From the NCBI GenBank assembly GCA_903884655.1, contig CAISFO010000033.1, forward strand, positions 96,656 to 160,655: 64,000 nt of DNA. Direction: 5' to 3'. A program made the translations under genes and the position numbers. The notes below the pieces were generated by a model. The model ran no database searches. It was not told where the DNA came from and worked only from the letters and a program-made list of their open reading frames with translations. The stretch's first letter is position 1; each line of letters starts with the position of its first letter. This DNA comes from an uncultured Holophagaceae bacterium. GTDB taxonomy: Bacteria; Acidobacteriota; Holophagae; Holophagales; Holophagaceae. This document shows positions 15,798-23,550 of this stretch, piece after piece.

Positions 15798-16628
15798 TCA
15801 CGGAAGGAGGGCAACGGCAGTCGGATGGGGGAGCCTCTCCGCGGCTGGCTCCGTTGAGGCTGGGAGCGCAGCGCAGGTCCAATCCAGATGCGCCGAGAGT
15901 GCGGCATGGTCCGAGATCTTCGACCAGGGCTTTCCGGAATGCATCTCGGCCTGTTGGACCTTGAAGCCGCGCACATAGATGCGGTCCAGCCGCAGCATGG
16001 GGCGCTTGGAGGGGAAACTCCGCCCGGGCGAATGGAGACCCCCAAATGCGCCGCCGAAGGCCTCGGTCATCCCAAGGCGATGGGCCAGCAGTTCATCGGC
16101 CTCGTTCCGCCAGTCGTTGAAGTCACCGGCGATGATGAGCGGCGAGTCGGCGTCGGCAATGCCCTCAAGGTATCCTGCGAGAGCATCCATTTGCCGGCGC
16201 CGGGAGCGGGCAAACACCGAAAGATGGACACAGACGCAATGAAGCGCCTTCGGCAGGCCTGGCAGGGGAATGGTGCAATGCAGCAAGCCTCGACGCTCGA
16301 ACCTCAGTTGAGTGACATCCTGATTGTGTGAATGCTCTATCGGAAAACGGGCGAGGATGGCATTGCCATGGTGCCCGTGTCCGTAGATCACGTTGCCTCC
16401 ATAGGCGGTCGACTGCCAGACACCCTCGGCCAGGAATTCATACTGGGGCTTGTAGGGCCAGGCTTCGAATTTCTTGGCATTCCTGCTGTTCAGTCCCTGG
16501 ACCTCCTGGAGAAACACGATGTCCGGACCCAGGTTCCGCAATTGCTCCCGAAGCTCATGCACCATCAGATGCTGATGGAATTGCGAGAACCCCTTGTGGA
16601 TGTTGTAGGTGACGATGTGGAGTCGCAT
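15798..16628 (-). CDS. Endonuclease/exonuclease/phosphatase (EEP) family hydrolase
   Basis: 276 aa from ATG 16628 (MRLHIVTYNIHKG); a GTG six codons upstream is an alternative. The four EEP signatures are in order: TYNIHKG with the metal-site Asn, FLQEVQG with the metal-binding Glu, AGDFNDW with Asp and Asn, and the C-terminal SDHAAL with the general-base His. No signal peptide or membrane segment, so cytoplasmic. The fold is shared by nucleases, phosphodiesterases and sphingomyelinases; this short YafD-like form could act on nucleic acid or phospholipid. Upstream genes on the same strand are small stress-type genes at some distance. Confidence 0.88.
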   Translation of the reverse strand: MRLHIVTYNIHKGFSQFHQHLMVHELREQLRNLGPDIVFLQEVQGLNSRNAKKFEAWPYKPQYEFLAEGVWQSTAYGGNVIYGHGHHGNAILARFPIEHSHNQDVTQLRFERRGLLHCTIPLPGLPKALHCVCVHLSVFARSRRRQMDALAGYLEGIADADSPLIIAGDFNDWRNEADELLAHRLGMTEAFGGAFGGLHSPGRSFPSKRPMLRLDRIYVRGFKVQQAEMHSGKPWSKISDHAALSAHLDWTCAALPASTEPAAERLPHPTAVALLP

Positions 16629-16726
16629 ATGGTCCGTGGCGTTCACGAGAGTGAGAAGATCCTATCCTGCGCCTGGGTGACTGCCCTTTCTCGCGGGGAA
16701 GGCTTTCAAAAGAGGAAGTCGACGGC

Positions 16727-16993
16727 CTAATCCGCCTGCCTGTCCGCCTCCTCCTCCTGCAGGTCTGCGAAGAGATCCTCCACACCTTCGCGGCTCTCTG
16801 GAGTCACTTCTCCGACCAGGGCCTCGGTCACGTCATCTTCTGTCAGTGACCAGCTGACCTGCTCATGAAGAGGCTTCTCCCGCCTTTCCACGGATACCGG
16901 GGTTGGCTCTTCCGGAAACACCACCCCCATGGATTCCGATTCCTCCTGGGTCAGGTTCAAGCCGTCCTTCCTCTTGGTTTTTCGGGAACCCAT
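16727..16993 (-). CDS. Small acidic hypothetical protein
   Basis: 88 aa: a basic start (MGSRKTKRKDG) followed by a strongly acidic body ending EDLFADLQEEEADRQAD. It begins 6 bp after the stop of the csbD-like sequence on the same strand, so the two are probably cotranscribed. I recognise no domain; composition suggests a disordered, stress-related protein. Confidence 0.5.
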   Translation of the reverse strand: MGSRKTKRKDGLNLTQEESESMGVVFPEEPTPVSVERREKPLHEQVSWSLTEDDVTEALVGEVTPESREGVEDLFADLQEEEADRQAD

Positions 16994-16999
16994 GGGCGC

Positions 17000-17180
17000 C
17001 TACTTGCCCAGGACCTTTTCCACTTGGCCCACCTTCTTCTGAACGCGGCCGCCGGTCTTCTCGGCGGTTCCTTCGGATTCAAGGCGAGGGTTGTCGGTCA
17101 CCTTCCCGGCGATCTCCTTGACCTTGCCCTTTAATACGTGGATGTTCCCTGCGACCTGGTCCTTCGTGCTTGATTTCATG
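17000..17180 (-). pseudogene. CsbD-family stress protein gene with an apparent +1 frameshift
   Basis: The ATG at 17180 has AAGGAG about 8 nt upstream and starts MKSSTK, the typical CsbD beginning. After seven codons the CsbD sequence continues only in another frame: QVAGNIHVLKGKVKEIAG, then TDNPRLESEGTAEKTGG and KKVGQVEKVLGK to a TAG at 17000-17002. One extra base in GGAACCAGG (about 17157-17161) would explain this. The frame carrying the body has a stop right at the start codon, so it cannot be translated from the ATG. Either a recent frameshift or a sequencing error. CsbD proteins are small, hydrophilic general-stress proteins of unknown mechanism. Confidence 0.82.
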
Positions 17181-17722
17181 GTGCGATCTCCTTGAGGTCA
17201 GCCTGGAAGAGGACTTCCGGCACCCTGGGGTTACGCACCCTTCGAGCCACAACCTAAGGCCATTTAAGTATTTCATTTATAAGCACGGCTCCCCTGGTGC
17301 TCCTCGGTCATCCAATCAAATTGAAAGGTTGTGGGCCTCAAAACAGGGCCATTGTGGCCTTCTCCCCCTATGTGAGTGGGCTCATCTCTTGGGATCATGA
17401 ACCTAGGGAGAGGCAGTCCGGGCAGGCTTCGAATCATTCCAGCCCACGCTGATCAGTGCCCTCGAAATGGGCGTCTCTTTGGGGTTCCTGGACTGTCCCT
17501 CTGGGCGCCATCCGAGTTGAGTTTTCGGTTCCTGAGTTTCACGCGCGAATCATTTGGCGTGTCGAGAGGTCCCCTCCTGCGCGGGCCGGCAGTGATCTGG
17601 GATCCATTGACAAGTGCAAACGAAGGAGGGAGAGTCCAGGCACGTTTCCGCGCCGCCCGCATTGCCGGCCCGATTCGCGTGCAGAAGGAAAGCTCCGCTA
17701 GGCTGGAAACAGGAGGTGCTCT
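17181..17722. other. Gene-free region upstream of the molybdenum hydroxylase genes
   Basis: 542 bp between divergent genes. Frames here lack ribosome-binding sites and recognisable products. GGAGGT lies just before the ATG at 17723. No operator was recognised. Confidence 0.55.
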
Positions 17723-18199
17723 ATGGCGCAGCCCATCCATTTCACCCTGAACGGCAAGCCCGCGCACGTGTCTGCGGACCCCAAGCGGATGCTGGTGTGG
17801 GTGCTCCGGGAGGACCTGGGCCAGACCGGAACCAAGGTGGGCTGCGGTGCCGGTCTGTGTGGCGCCTGCACCGTCCTCGTGGACGGTGAGCCGACCTTGT
17901 CCTGCTCCACGCCTCTGGCGGACGTGGCCGGGAAGTCCGTGGTCACCATTGAAGGTCTGGCCAAGGACGGGATCCTGCATCCCGTTCAGCAGGCTTTCCT
18001 GGAGCACAACGCCTTCCAGTGCGGCTACTGCACGCCCGGCATGATCCTGCGGGCCTGCGCCCTCCTGATGAGGAAGCCGCGCGCCACCCGGGCCGAGATC
18101 CTGGAGCATATGGAGGGCAACCTCTGCCGCTGCGGCGCCCAGGTGCGGATCGTGACTGCGATCGAAGCGGCGGGCAAGGCGATGGGAGGTGCACAATGA
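17723..18199 (+). CDS. [2Fe-2S] subunit of a molybdenum hydroxylase (IorA-like)
   Basis: 158 aa. The N-terminal plant-type [2Fe-2S] motif CGAGLCGACTV with a later Cys (TLSCSTP) is followed by the second cluster domain with CGYCTPGMI and NLCRCGAQ: the four-helix domain that docks onto the molybdopterin subunit. Two-domain proteins of this size are the small subunits of the xanthine oxidase family; without a FAD-subunit gene next door the closest type is isoquinoline 1-oxidoreductase (IorAB), where electrons leave to a cytochrome or quinone. GGAGGT precedes the ATG. Its stop overlaps the start of the large subunit (ATGA). Confidence 0.92.
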   Translation: MAQPIHFTLNGKPAHVSADPKRMLVWVLREDLGQTGTKVGCGAGLCGACTVLVDGEPTLSCSTPLADVAGKSVVTIEGLAKDGILHPVQQAFLEHNAFQCGYCTPGMILRACALLMRKPRATRAEILEHMEGNLCRCGAQVRIVTAIEAAGKAMGGAQ

Positions 18200-20301
18200 G
18201 ACGGCGCGATTTCTTCCAGACCACCGGCGCCACCGGGCTGTTCATCCTCTTCCGGAATTACCTGGAGGCCGCGCCCCAGCTGGTACCGACCCGCCCCACT
18301 AGCTACCCCATGGACTTCAACGCCTATCTGCGCATTGGCGGTGACGGTCGGGTGAGCTGCCTCGTGGGCAAGGTGGAGATGGGCCAGGGCAACATGACTT
18401 CCCTCGCCATGCTGGCGGCGGAGGAGTTGGATGTGCCCCTGGATGTGGTGGACATGCTCATGGGCGATACGGACCTCTGTCCCTGGGACGGCGGCACCGG
18501 AGGGTCGCTCAGCATCTGGCAGTTTGGCCCGGTGTTGTGCGGAGCCGCCGCCGAGGCCCGGGCCGTGCTGCTGCAGATGGCAGGCGACCACCTGCACGTC
18601 CCGCTGGACCGCCTCGAGGTGAAGGCCGGCGTCGTTTCGGTCAAGGGTGCCCCGGCCAGACAGGTGACCTATGGGCAGCTGGTCCAGGGCAAGCGGATCG
18701 AGCGACACCTTGCGGATGTGAAGCCGAAACCGGTTTCGGCCCACACGCTGGTGGGCACTTCCGCCCCCCGCAAGGACGGCCGGGAGAAAGTCCTCGGCGC
18801 CGCCCGTTACACGGCTGACCAGAGAATGCCCGGCACGCTGCATGCCTGCATCGTGCGGCCCCCGGCCCACGGCGCCACCCTCAAGAGCGTCGACACGTCC
18901 GCAGCCGAGCGGGTGCCCGGCGTGCGCGTACTGCGCGATGGCAACATGGTGGCGGTCCTGCACGCGTCCCCGGACCTGGCCCGCAAGGCCCTGGGTCTGG
19001 TCAAGGTCACCTTCGAAGGCACACCCCCGGCCCTGGATGACATCACCATCCGCCGTCATCTCGCCTCCAAGTCGGCCTCCGGCAAAGTGAGCGTGCAGGA
19101 GGGTGACCTCAAGGCCGCCGAAGCCCGCGCCATCGCACCGGTGGACGCGGAGTATTTCAACGCCTACGTGGCCCACGCCGCCCTGGAACCGCACGCCGCC
19201 CTGGCCCAGTGGAAGGACGGCCGGATGACCGTCTGGGCCGGTGTCCAGTCCCCGTTCCGGGTGAAGACCCAGGTGGCGGAGGCCCTCAAGCTGCCCGCCC
19301 AGCAGGTCCGCATCATCACGCCCCATATCGGTGGCGCCTTCGGTGGCAAGGCCACGGGCCCCCAGGCGGTGGAAGCCGCGCGGCTGGCCCTGAAGGCCGG
19401 CGCGCCGGTGCAGGTGGTCTGGGACCGCCGGGAGGAGTTCTTCCTGGACACCTTCCGCCCGGCGGCTGTCGTGAAGATCCGCTCCGGGCTGGACCCGGCC
19501 GGGCACATCGCCTACTGGGACCACGCCGTGGCCGGCACCAGTGACCGGGAGGCCCAGATCGGCTATGAACTCCCCGCCAAGCGGTTCTCCTCCACGGGCG
19601 ATGGCGGCGACCTCGGCACCAGCGCCGGCGGCCTGCACCCCTTCCCCACCGGCGCCTGGCGGGCCCCGGGGGCCAACACCAACGTGTTCGCCCGGGAATC
19701 CCACATGGACCTCCTGGCCGCCAAGGCCCATGTCGATCCACTGGCCTTCCGCCTGCGCCACCTCACGGACAAGCGGGTGATCTGTGTACTGGAAGCCGCG
19801 GCGGAGCGCTTCGGCTGGGTGGCCGGGGCAACTCCGTCCGGGCGCGGCGTGGGGGTCGCCTGCGGCTCCTGGCGCGGCACCCTGGTCGCCGCCATGGCCG
19901 AGGTGGCCGTCGACAGACAGACCGGCCAGGTGCGGGTCAAGCGCGTGGTGCTCGCCCAGGACATGGGCGTGGTCATCAACCCCGACGGCGCCCGCCAGCA
20001 GATGGAGGGCGCCATCACCATGGGCATCGGTTACGCCCTCAGCGAAGGCATCCGGTTCAAGGACGGCCGGATCCTGGACGAGAACTTCGACACCTACCAG
20101 ATCCCCCGGTTCTCCTGGATTCCGGTGATGGACACGGTGCTGATCTCCAACCCCGATCTTCAGGCCCAGGGCGGGGGTGAACCGCCGATCGTCTGCATGG
20201 GCGCGGTCCTCGCCAACGCCATCCACGATGCGGTGGGGGTCCGGGTGTTCGAGCTGCCGATGACGCCGGAGCGTATCCTCGAGGCCATCAAGAAAGGCTA
20301 G
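18196..20301 (+). CDS. Molybdopterin subunit of a molybdenum hydroxylase (IorB-like), Tat-exported
   Basis: 701 aa from ATG 18196, overlapping the small subunit's stop, with GGAGGT 6 nt upstream. The N-terminus MRRRDFFQTTGATGLFIL is a twin-arginine signal, so the folded cofactor-loaded complex goes to the periplasm; the small subunit would be carried with it. Molybdopterin-family landmarks are present: GKVEMGQGN, GGAFGGKATGP, APGANTNVF and DMGVVINPDGARQQMEGA. Single-chain size fits IorB. Such enzymes hydroxylate N-heterocycles or oxidise aldehydes; substrate is not predictable. Confidence 0.92.
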   Translation: MRRRDFFQTTGATGLFILFRNYLEAAPQLVPTRPTSYPMDFNAYLRIGGDGRVSCLVGKVEMGQGNMTSLAMLAAEELDVPLDVVDMLMGDTDLCPWDGGTGGSLSIWQFGPVLCGAAAEARAVLLQMAGDHLHVPLDRLEVKAGVVSVKGAPARQVTYGQLVQGKRIERHLADVKPKPVSAHTLVGTSAPRKDGREKVLGAARYTADQRMPGTLHACIVRPPAHGATLKSVDTSAAERVPGVRVLRDGNMVAVLHASPDLARKALGLVKVTFEGTPPALDDITIRRHLASKSASGKVSVQEGDLKAAEARAIAPVDAEYFNAYVAHAALEPHAALAQWKDGRMTVWAGVQSPFRVKTQVAEALKLPAQQVRIITPHIGGAFGGKATGPQAVEAARLALKAGAPVQVVWDRREEFFLDTFRPAAVVKIRSGLDPAGHIAYWDHAVAGTSDREAQIGYELPAKRFSSTGDGGDLGTSAGGLHPFPTGAWRAPGANTNVFARESHMDLLAAKAHVDPLAFRLRHLTDKRVICVLEAAAERFGWVAGATPSGRGVGVACGSWRGTLVAAMAEVAVDRQTGQVRVKRVVLAQDMGVVINPDGARQQMEGAITMGIGYALSEGIRFKDGRILDENFDTYQIPRFSWIPVMDTVLISNPDLQAQGGGEPPIVCMGAVLANAIHDAVGVRVFELPMTPERILEAIKKG

Positions 20302-21189
20302 CCAATTGGGGCTTGCAGTCACGGTCACCCTAATCTGTATCAGTCGCATTCTTCAGAGGGTGTTTGGCGCCAGCTAGAGCCTTGGACCAAGGACCCGAAG
20401 GTTCGGGACTGAATCACGCTCACTGTGGATGAGGCACATTTGGACAGCTGACCTGCCGTTCCACGTCGAAAACGACATTCGTCAGGCATTGTCCAACCCA
20501 ACCTCGCACCATCGTGCCAGGAGTGAGCATGTGCTTGGGACCGGAGTTCTTCGACCAGCGTGATGAGACCACCAGGACTCGGGAGGCCGCCGGGGAAATC
20601 GAAGTTGAACATTTCATGCGGACCAGGCGCCTGAGGTTCGGTCTCCTCCTAGAGCTGGGCTATCTCGAGGACAGCCAGGAATCACCAAACACAGCCGATT
20701 TGTTCAGCTACCAGGTTCCCCTTGCATCTGAATCCTACTTCAGTGAGGACAGCGACCTGCAACTGATCTTTGTCCGCCCAGAATCTGCACGGACCCTGAC
20801 CTCGAGATTGAGGAACAACCTCCAAGTCATGGATCCGAACAGGCTTTGATGCGTGAACGAGGCATGCCCCGATTGCCACTTCGAATGTTCCGGTTCCGGA
20901 CAGTCCTGGATGTGACAGGTCACGGGTGTCCCATGGGCGCAGCCGCGAAGCCTGAGCTGCCTCGCGAAGAACGCCACGAATCGATTCATGAGTTCCTTGT
21001 GATTGAAGTCCGGGCTTAGGCGCAAGGCTCACCTAATCTTAGATATTATTGATTACCCGTATGTCTTTTTAATAGACACCTATCTCTCTTGATGTCCAGA
21101 TGCCCCATCAGATTGAGGGTTCGGGTCATCGATTCGCGCTACGAAATCGAATGCCTGTCCCACAAATCGTTTCTCTGGAAGGAGTTGAA
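20302..21189. other. Long region without a supported gene
   Basis: 888 bp. One plus-strand frame (20529-20849, 106 codons, starting MCLGPEFFDQRDETT) has GGAG before its ATG but no recognisable domain and I give it about one chance in four of being a gene. An AT-rich stretch at 21030-21090 probably contains the promoter of the cytochrome gene that starts at 21190. Confidence 0.45.
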
Positions 21190-22161
21190 ATGGCGATTGA
21201 ACGCAAGCTCGCGGCATTTCTGATTCTGATTGGACTCGGGTGCAGTTCCAGAGGTCCCATGCAGGATCCTCATGGCGTCTGGGACAACTACTACAAGGTC
21301 CATGCCACGGAGTTCAGCAATGATCCCATCGGGTGCACCACCTGCCATGGATCCACTTCGGATCCGGCCAAAGCCGGGGGACCAGCCAATTCTAGCTGCT
21401 ATGAATGCCACAGCCCGGCCACGCACTCGACGAATGCAACCTGCGCCTCCTGCCACTCGATTCAACAGAGCCAGTGGGCCAGCAGCTGGAATCTGCATGC
21501 GGCGTCCGCTTCGGATGTCCTGACGAATGCTGACCATAACTCTGCTGAATTGCTCAACGACAACTGTGTGAAGTGCCATTCTTCCTTCCAGGTTCCACTC
21601 GGTGTGGGACATTTTGTGACACCCATCGACCAGATTGGTCAGCCGGGAGCAGGAACCTGGGCCGCTCTCAACAACGGGGATTGGCAGGCCACCAAATGTG
21701 AGGTCTGCCATGATCCGTCCTCCACGGACTCATGCAAACTCGCCAAGTACGGTTCGGTGCTGGATGGACCCTGGATCGCCGGGTATACAAAAATCTCTGA
21801 CCTCCCCGATGCCTACCAGACCGTGATTGGTGCAACAGGTGTTGCCTCGACCTTCACCTACCCAGATCAGACAACCCTTGCCGTCCGGGCGACCAAACTC
21901 TGTCATTCATGCCATGACCCGGCGGACCAGGGCGGCGACCCGAATGTCTCGGTGGGGGGCATCGATTATGGCCCCCAGGGCGGAGACAGCCGCGCCTATG
22001 TGACTTCCAGCCACAAAGGTCTGGGTTGCATCGACTGCCATCCCACTCACGACTTCACACCAGCCCGCCCCGAGACCAGAGCCTCCTGTGGAGGATCGGC
22101 ATGCCATTCCACCAGCAGGACGGGGTCCCTGCCCGGCAAGGTGCACGTCAACCACCTCTAA
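21190..22161 (+). CDS. Multiheme c-type cytochrome lipoprotein, eight probable hemes
   Basis: 323 aa from ATG 21190, preceded by an ideal AGGAG. The signal segment AAFLILIGLGC suggests lipidation at C18. Seven CXXCH sites begin at C49, C70, C85, C126, C170, C238 and C280, and an eighth site at C300 has the spacing CX4CH (CGGSACH). The cysteine-poor stretch 175-235 separates two heme groups (five and three). Lipidation plus many hemes suggests an outer-membrane or periplasmic electron carrier. It converges on the minus-strand redox cluster (30 bp between stops), consistent with a shared respiratory role. I cannot name the family. Confidence 0.88.
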   Translation: MAIERKLAAFLILIGLGCSSRGPMQDPHGVWDNYYKVHATEFSNDPIGCTTCHGSTSDPAKAGGPANSSCYECHSPATHSTNATCASCHSIQQSQWASSWNLHAASASDVLTNADHNSAELLNDNCVKCHSSFQVPLGVGHFVTPIDQIGQPGAGTWAALNNGDWQATKCEVCHDPSSTDSCKLAKYGSVLDGPWIAGYTKISDLPDAYQTVIGATGVASTFTYPDQTTLAVRATKLCHSCHDPADQGGDPNVSVGGIDYGPQGGDSRAYVTSSHKGLGCIDCHPTHDFTPARPETRASCGGSACHSTSRTGSLPGKVHVNHL

Positions 22162-22190
22162 GGAACCATTGCATCATTTGGTGGACGCCC

Positions 22191-22412
22191 TTACGACCGG
22201 GCGACCGTCTTTGGCGGAAATGCACGATGCCAGACCACAATCGCATCGAAGGGGCATTCTTCCACGCAGACCAGGCATCCCGTGCAGGTCCCATCGATAC
22301 CTGCGGGGTAGGCCTGTTCCGCAGGCATGCTGATGGCCGCATGAGGGCAGAGGTCCGCGCATATTCCGCAACCAGTACATTCCACCTCATTCAGGGCCCA
22401 GGTCCAGTCCAT
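22191..22412 (-). CDS. 2[4Fe-4S] ferredoxin
   Basis: 73 aa with two complete cluster motifs: C12-x2-C15-x2-C18-x3-C22-P and C43-x2-C46-x2-C49-x3-C53-P. Small bacterial-type ferredoxin without signal peptide, hence cytoplasmic. It starts 3 bp after the stop of the membrane-protein gene, the last gene of the cluster, and could pass electrons to or from that protein on the cytoplasmic side. Confidence 0.93.
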   Translation of the reverse strand: MDWTWALNEVECTGCGICADLCPHAAISMPAEQAYPAGIDGTCTGCLVCVEECPFDAIVVWHRAFPPKTVARS

Positions 22413-22415
22413 GGA

Positions 22416-23048
22416 TCATGCCTTGGGGGGGCTTGGTTTCATTCCCACCAAGGCGGACTTGACCGCCCAGGCACTGAGCAGGAGCAAGAGGGGGAAACAG
22501 ACAAGGAACGTGACCTGAGATACCTCCAGACCAATGGGGTCGGCGTTGGAACGGAAGTGGGTCTTGAGATAGGTCCAGAAGGGGCTGGCATGGTGCGCGA
22601 GATACTCGTCACTGGCGGCTTCCGCCACGAAGGTGAAGCCCAGCACATTGATGAAGTTCCCGGCCAGGGTCAGGCGAAGGGACCAATCGAAGTTTGGCGA
22701 ATCCACATCATGGCCACCCTTGAACAGCCGCAGGACCAGAGCCGCAGTAAACAGCAGCGTAGCGATGGGGTAGAAGGGAACGGCCATCTTGATGTCGGCC
22801 ATGATGTCCGGGTTGAGAACGACATAGCCCACCAGGAACACTGCCACCAGCATCAGATCCGCCAGGAGGACCGTGAGCAGGTTCCAGAGTTCCCTGGATA
22901 CCCGTAGGTTCAAGTGTCGGCTGAGTTCGCGGTAGTAGCCCTGGGCCAGCAACAAGCCTGAAGCCATGATTCCCAGGAGGATCGAGACGTTCAGCAGGTT
23001 CTGAAGGATCCATACCTCCAGTCCCTTGGCGATTTCATGTTCATTCAT
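22416..23048 (-). CDS. Small integral membrane protein of the cytochrome cluster
   Basis: 210 aa. Four to five hydrophobic segments can be drawn: NLLNVSILLGIMASGLLLA, LLTVLLADLMLVAVFLVGYV, FYPIATLLFTAALVL, a weaker one near FINVLGFTFVAEA, and FLVCFPLLLLLSAWAVKSAL. His residues (HH in YLAHHAS, H in RELSRHLN) are candidates for heme b ligands, but no family signature confirms this. The neighbours (ferredoxin 3 bp downstream, periplasmic cytochrome upstream) suggest it links a cytoplasmic donor or the quinone pool to periplasmic cytochromes; this is inference. Confidence 0.75.
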   Translation of the reverse strand: MNEHEIAKGLEVWILQNLLNVSILLGIMASGLLLAQGYYRELSRHLNLRVSRELWNLLTVLLADLMLVAVFLVGYVVLNPDIMADIKMAVPFYPIATLLFTAALVLRLFKGGHDVDSPNFDWSLRLTLAGNFINVLGFTFVAEAASDEYLAHHASPFWTYLKTHFRSNADPIGLEVSQVTFLVCFPLLLLLSAWAVKSALVGMKPSPPKA

Positions 23049-23212
23049 GGCTCATACCTTGCTGAAGGACGCCTGGAGGAAGCGTCTCGGGGGTGTCCCT
23101 ATTTCACTCACTGGAAACGCGGGGCAGCGCCAACACGATGGGGGTGCTCTGGCATGTGCCGAAGCACCCCCTGGGCCGGGCCGCAGATCTGTTTCCTGCC
23201 AAAAAGGACCCG

Positions 23213-23527
23213 CTAGTTCTTGCTGGCGCCAACTGAATCAGCTGGGCCCTTGGTCTTCGCAAGGTGATCGAGGAGGGTCTTCAGTTTGTCCTTCGACGGT
23301 ACTGGATCCAAGAACGCAGAATCGATCATGCGATCAACTGCTTCCTTCCACTTATCCCGTGTCAAGCGCACTTGGTCGAGGGTCTCCTTGCCCTTGTGAC
23401 AACTCAGGCAGGTCTCCTCGAAGATCTTGGCGCCCGGTTCCACCGCCTTCTCTTCTACCGCAAACGTAAAAGAGGTTGAGGCAAGGAACACGATCAGGAA
23501 CCAGTGAAGGAAACGGGTCGATCGCAT
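23213..23527 (-). CDS. Periplasmic monoheme cytochrome c
   Basis: 104 aa from ATG 23527, 23 bp after the stop of the cytochrome-porin gene, with GGAAGG upstream; longer in-frame starts run back into that gene. Signal peptide RFLHWFLIVFLASTSFTFA, then one heme site C40-L-S-C43-H44. The rest (LTRDKWKEAVDRMIDSAFL) resembles class I cytochrome helices, but a distal Met ligand appears only as the M in VDRMID. It would shuttle electrons in the periplasm between the inner-membrane protein and the outer-membrane cytochrome-porin. Confidence 0.88.
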   Translation of the reverse strand: MRSTRFLHWFLIVFLASTSFTFAVEEKAVEPGAKIFEETCLSCHKGKETLDQVRLTRDKWKEAVDRMIDSAFLDPVPSKDKLKTLLDHLAKTKGPADSVGASKN

Positions 23528-23550
23528 GGGGTCATCCTTCCGTGAGTGCA

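Noticed and set aside
17376..17750. Possible gene in front of the molybdenum hydroxylase small subunit
   Set aside because: No ribosome-binding site, no domain, and it overlaps the well-supported start at 17723.
18025..20349. Very long minus-strand open frame opposite the molybdenum hydroxylase
   Set aside because: His/Gly/Val-rich antisense shadow without any domain; the plus-strand genes are certain.
20529..20849. 106-codon plus-strand frame with a plausible ribosome-binding site
   Set aside because: Not listed as a gene because no domain, neighbour or composition signal supports it; kept as a note in the intergenic entry.
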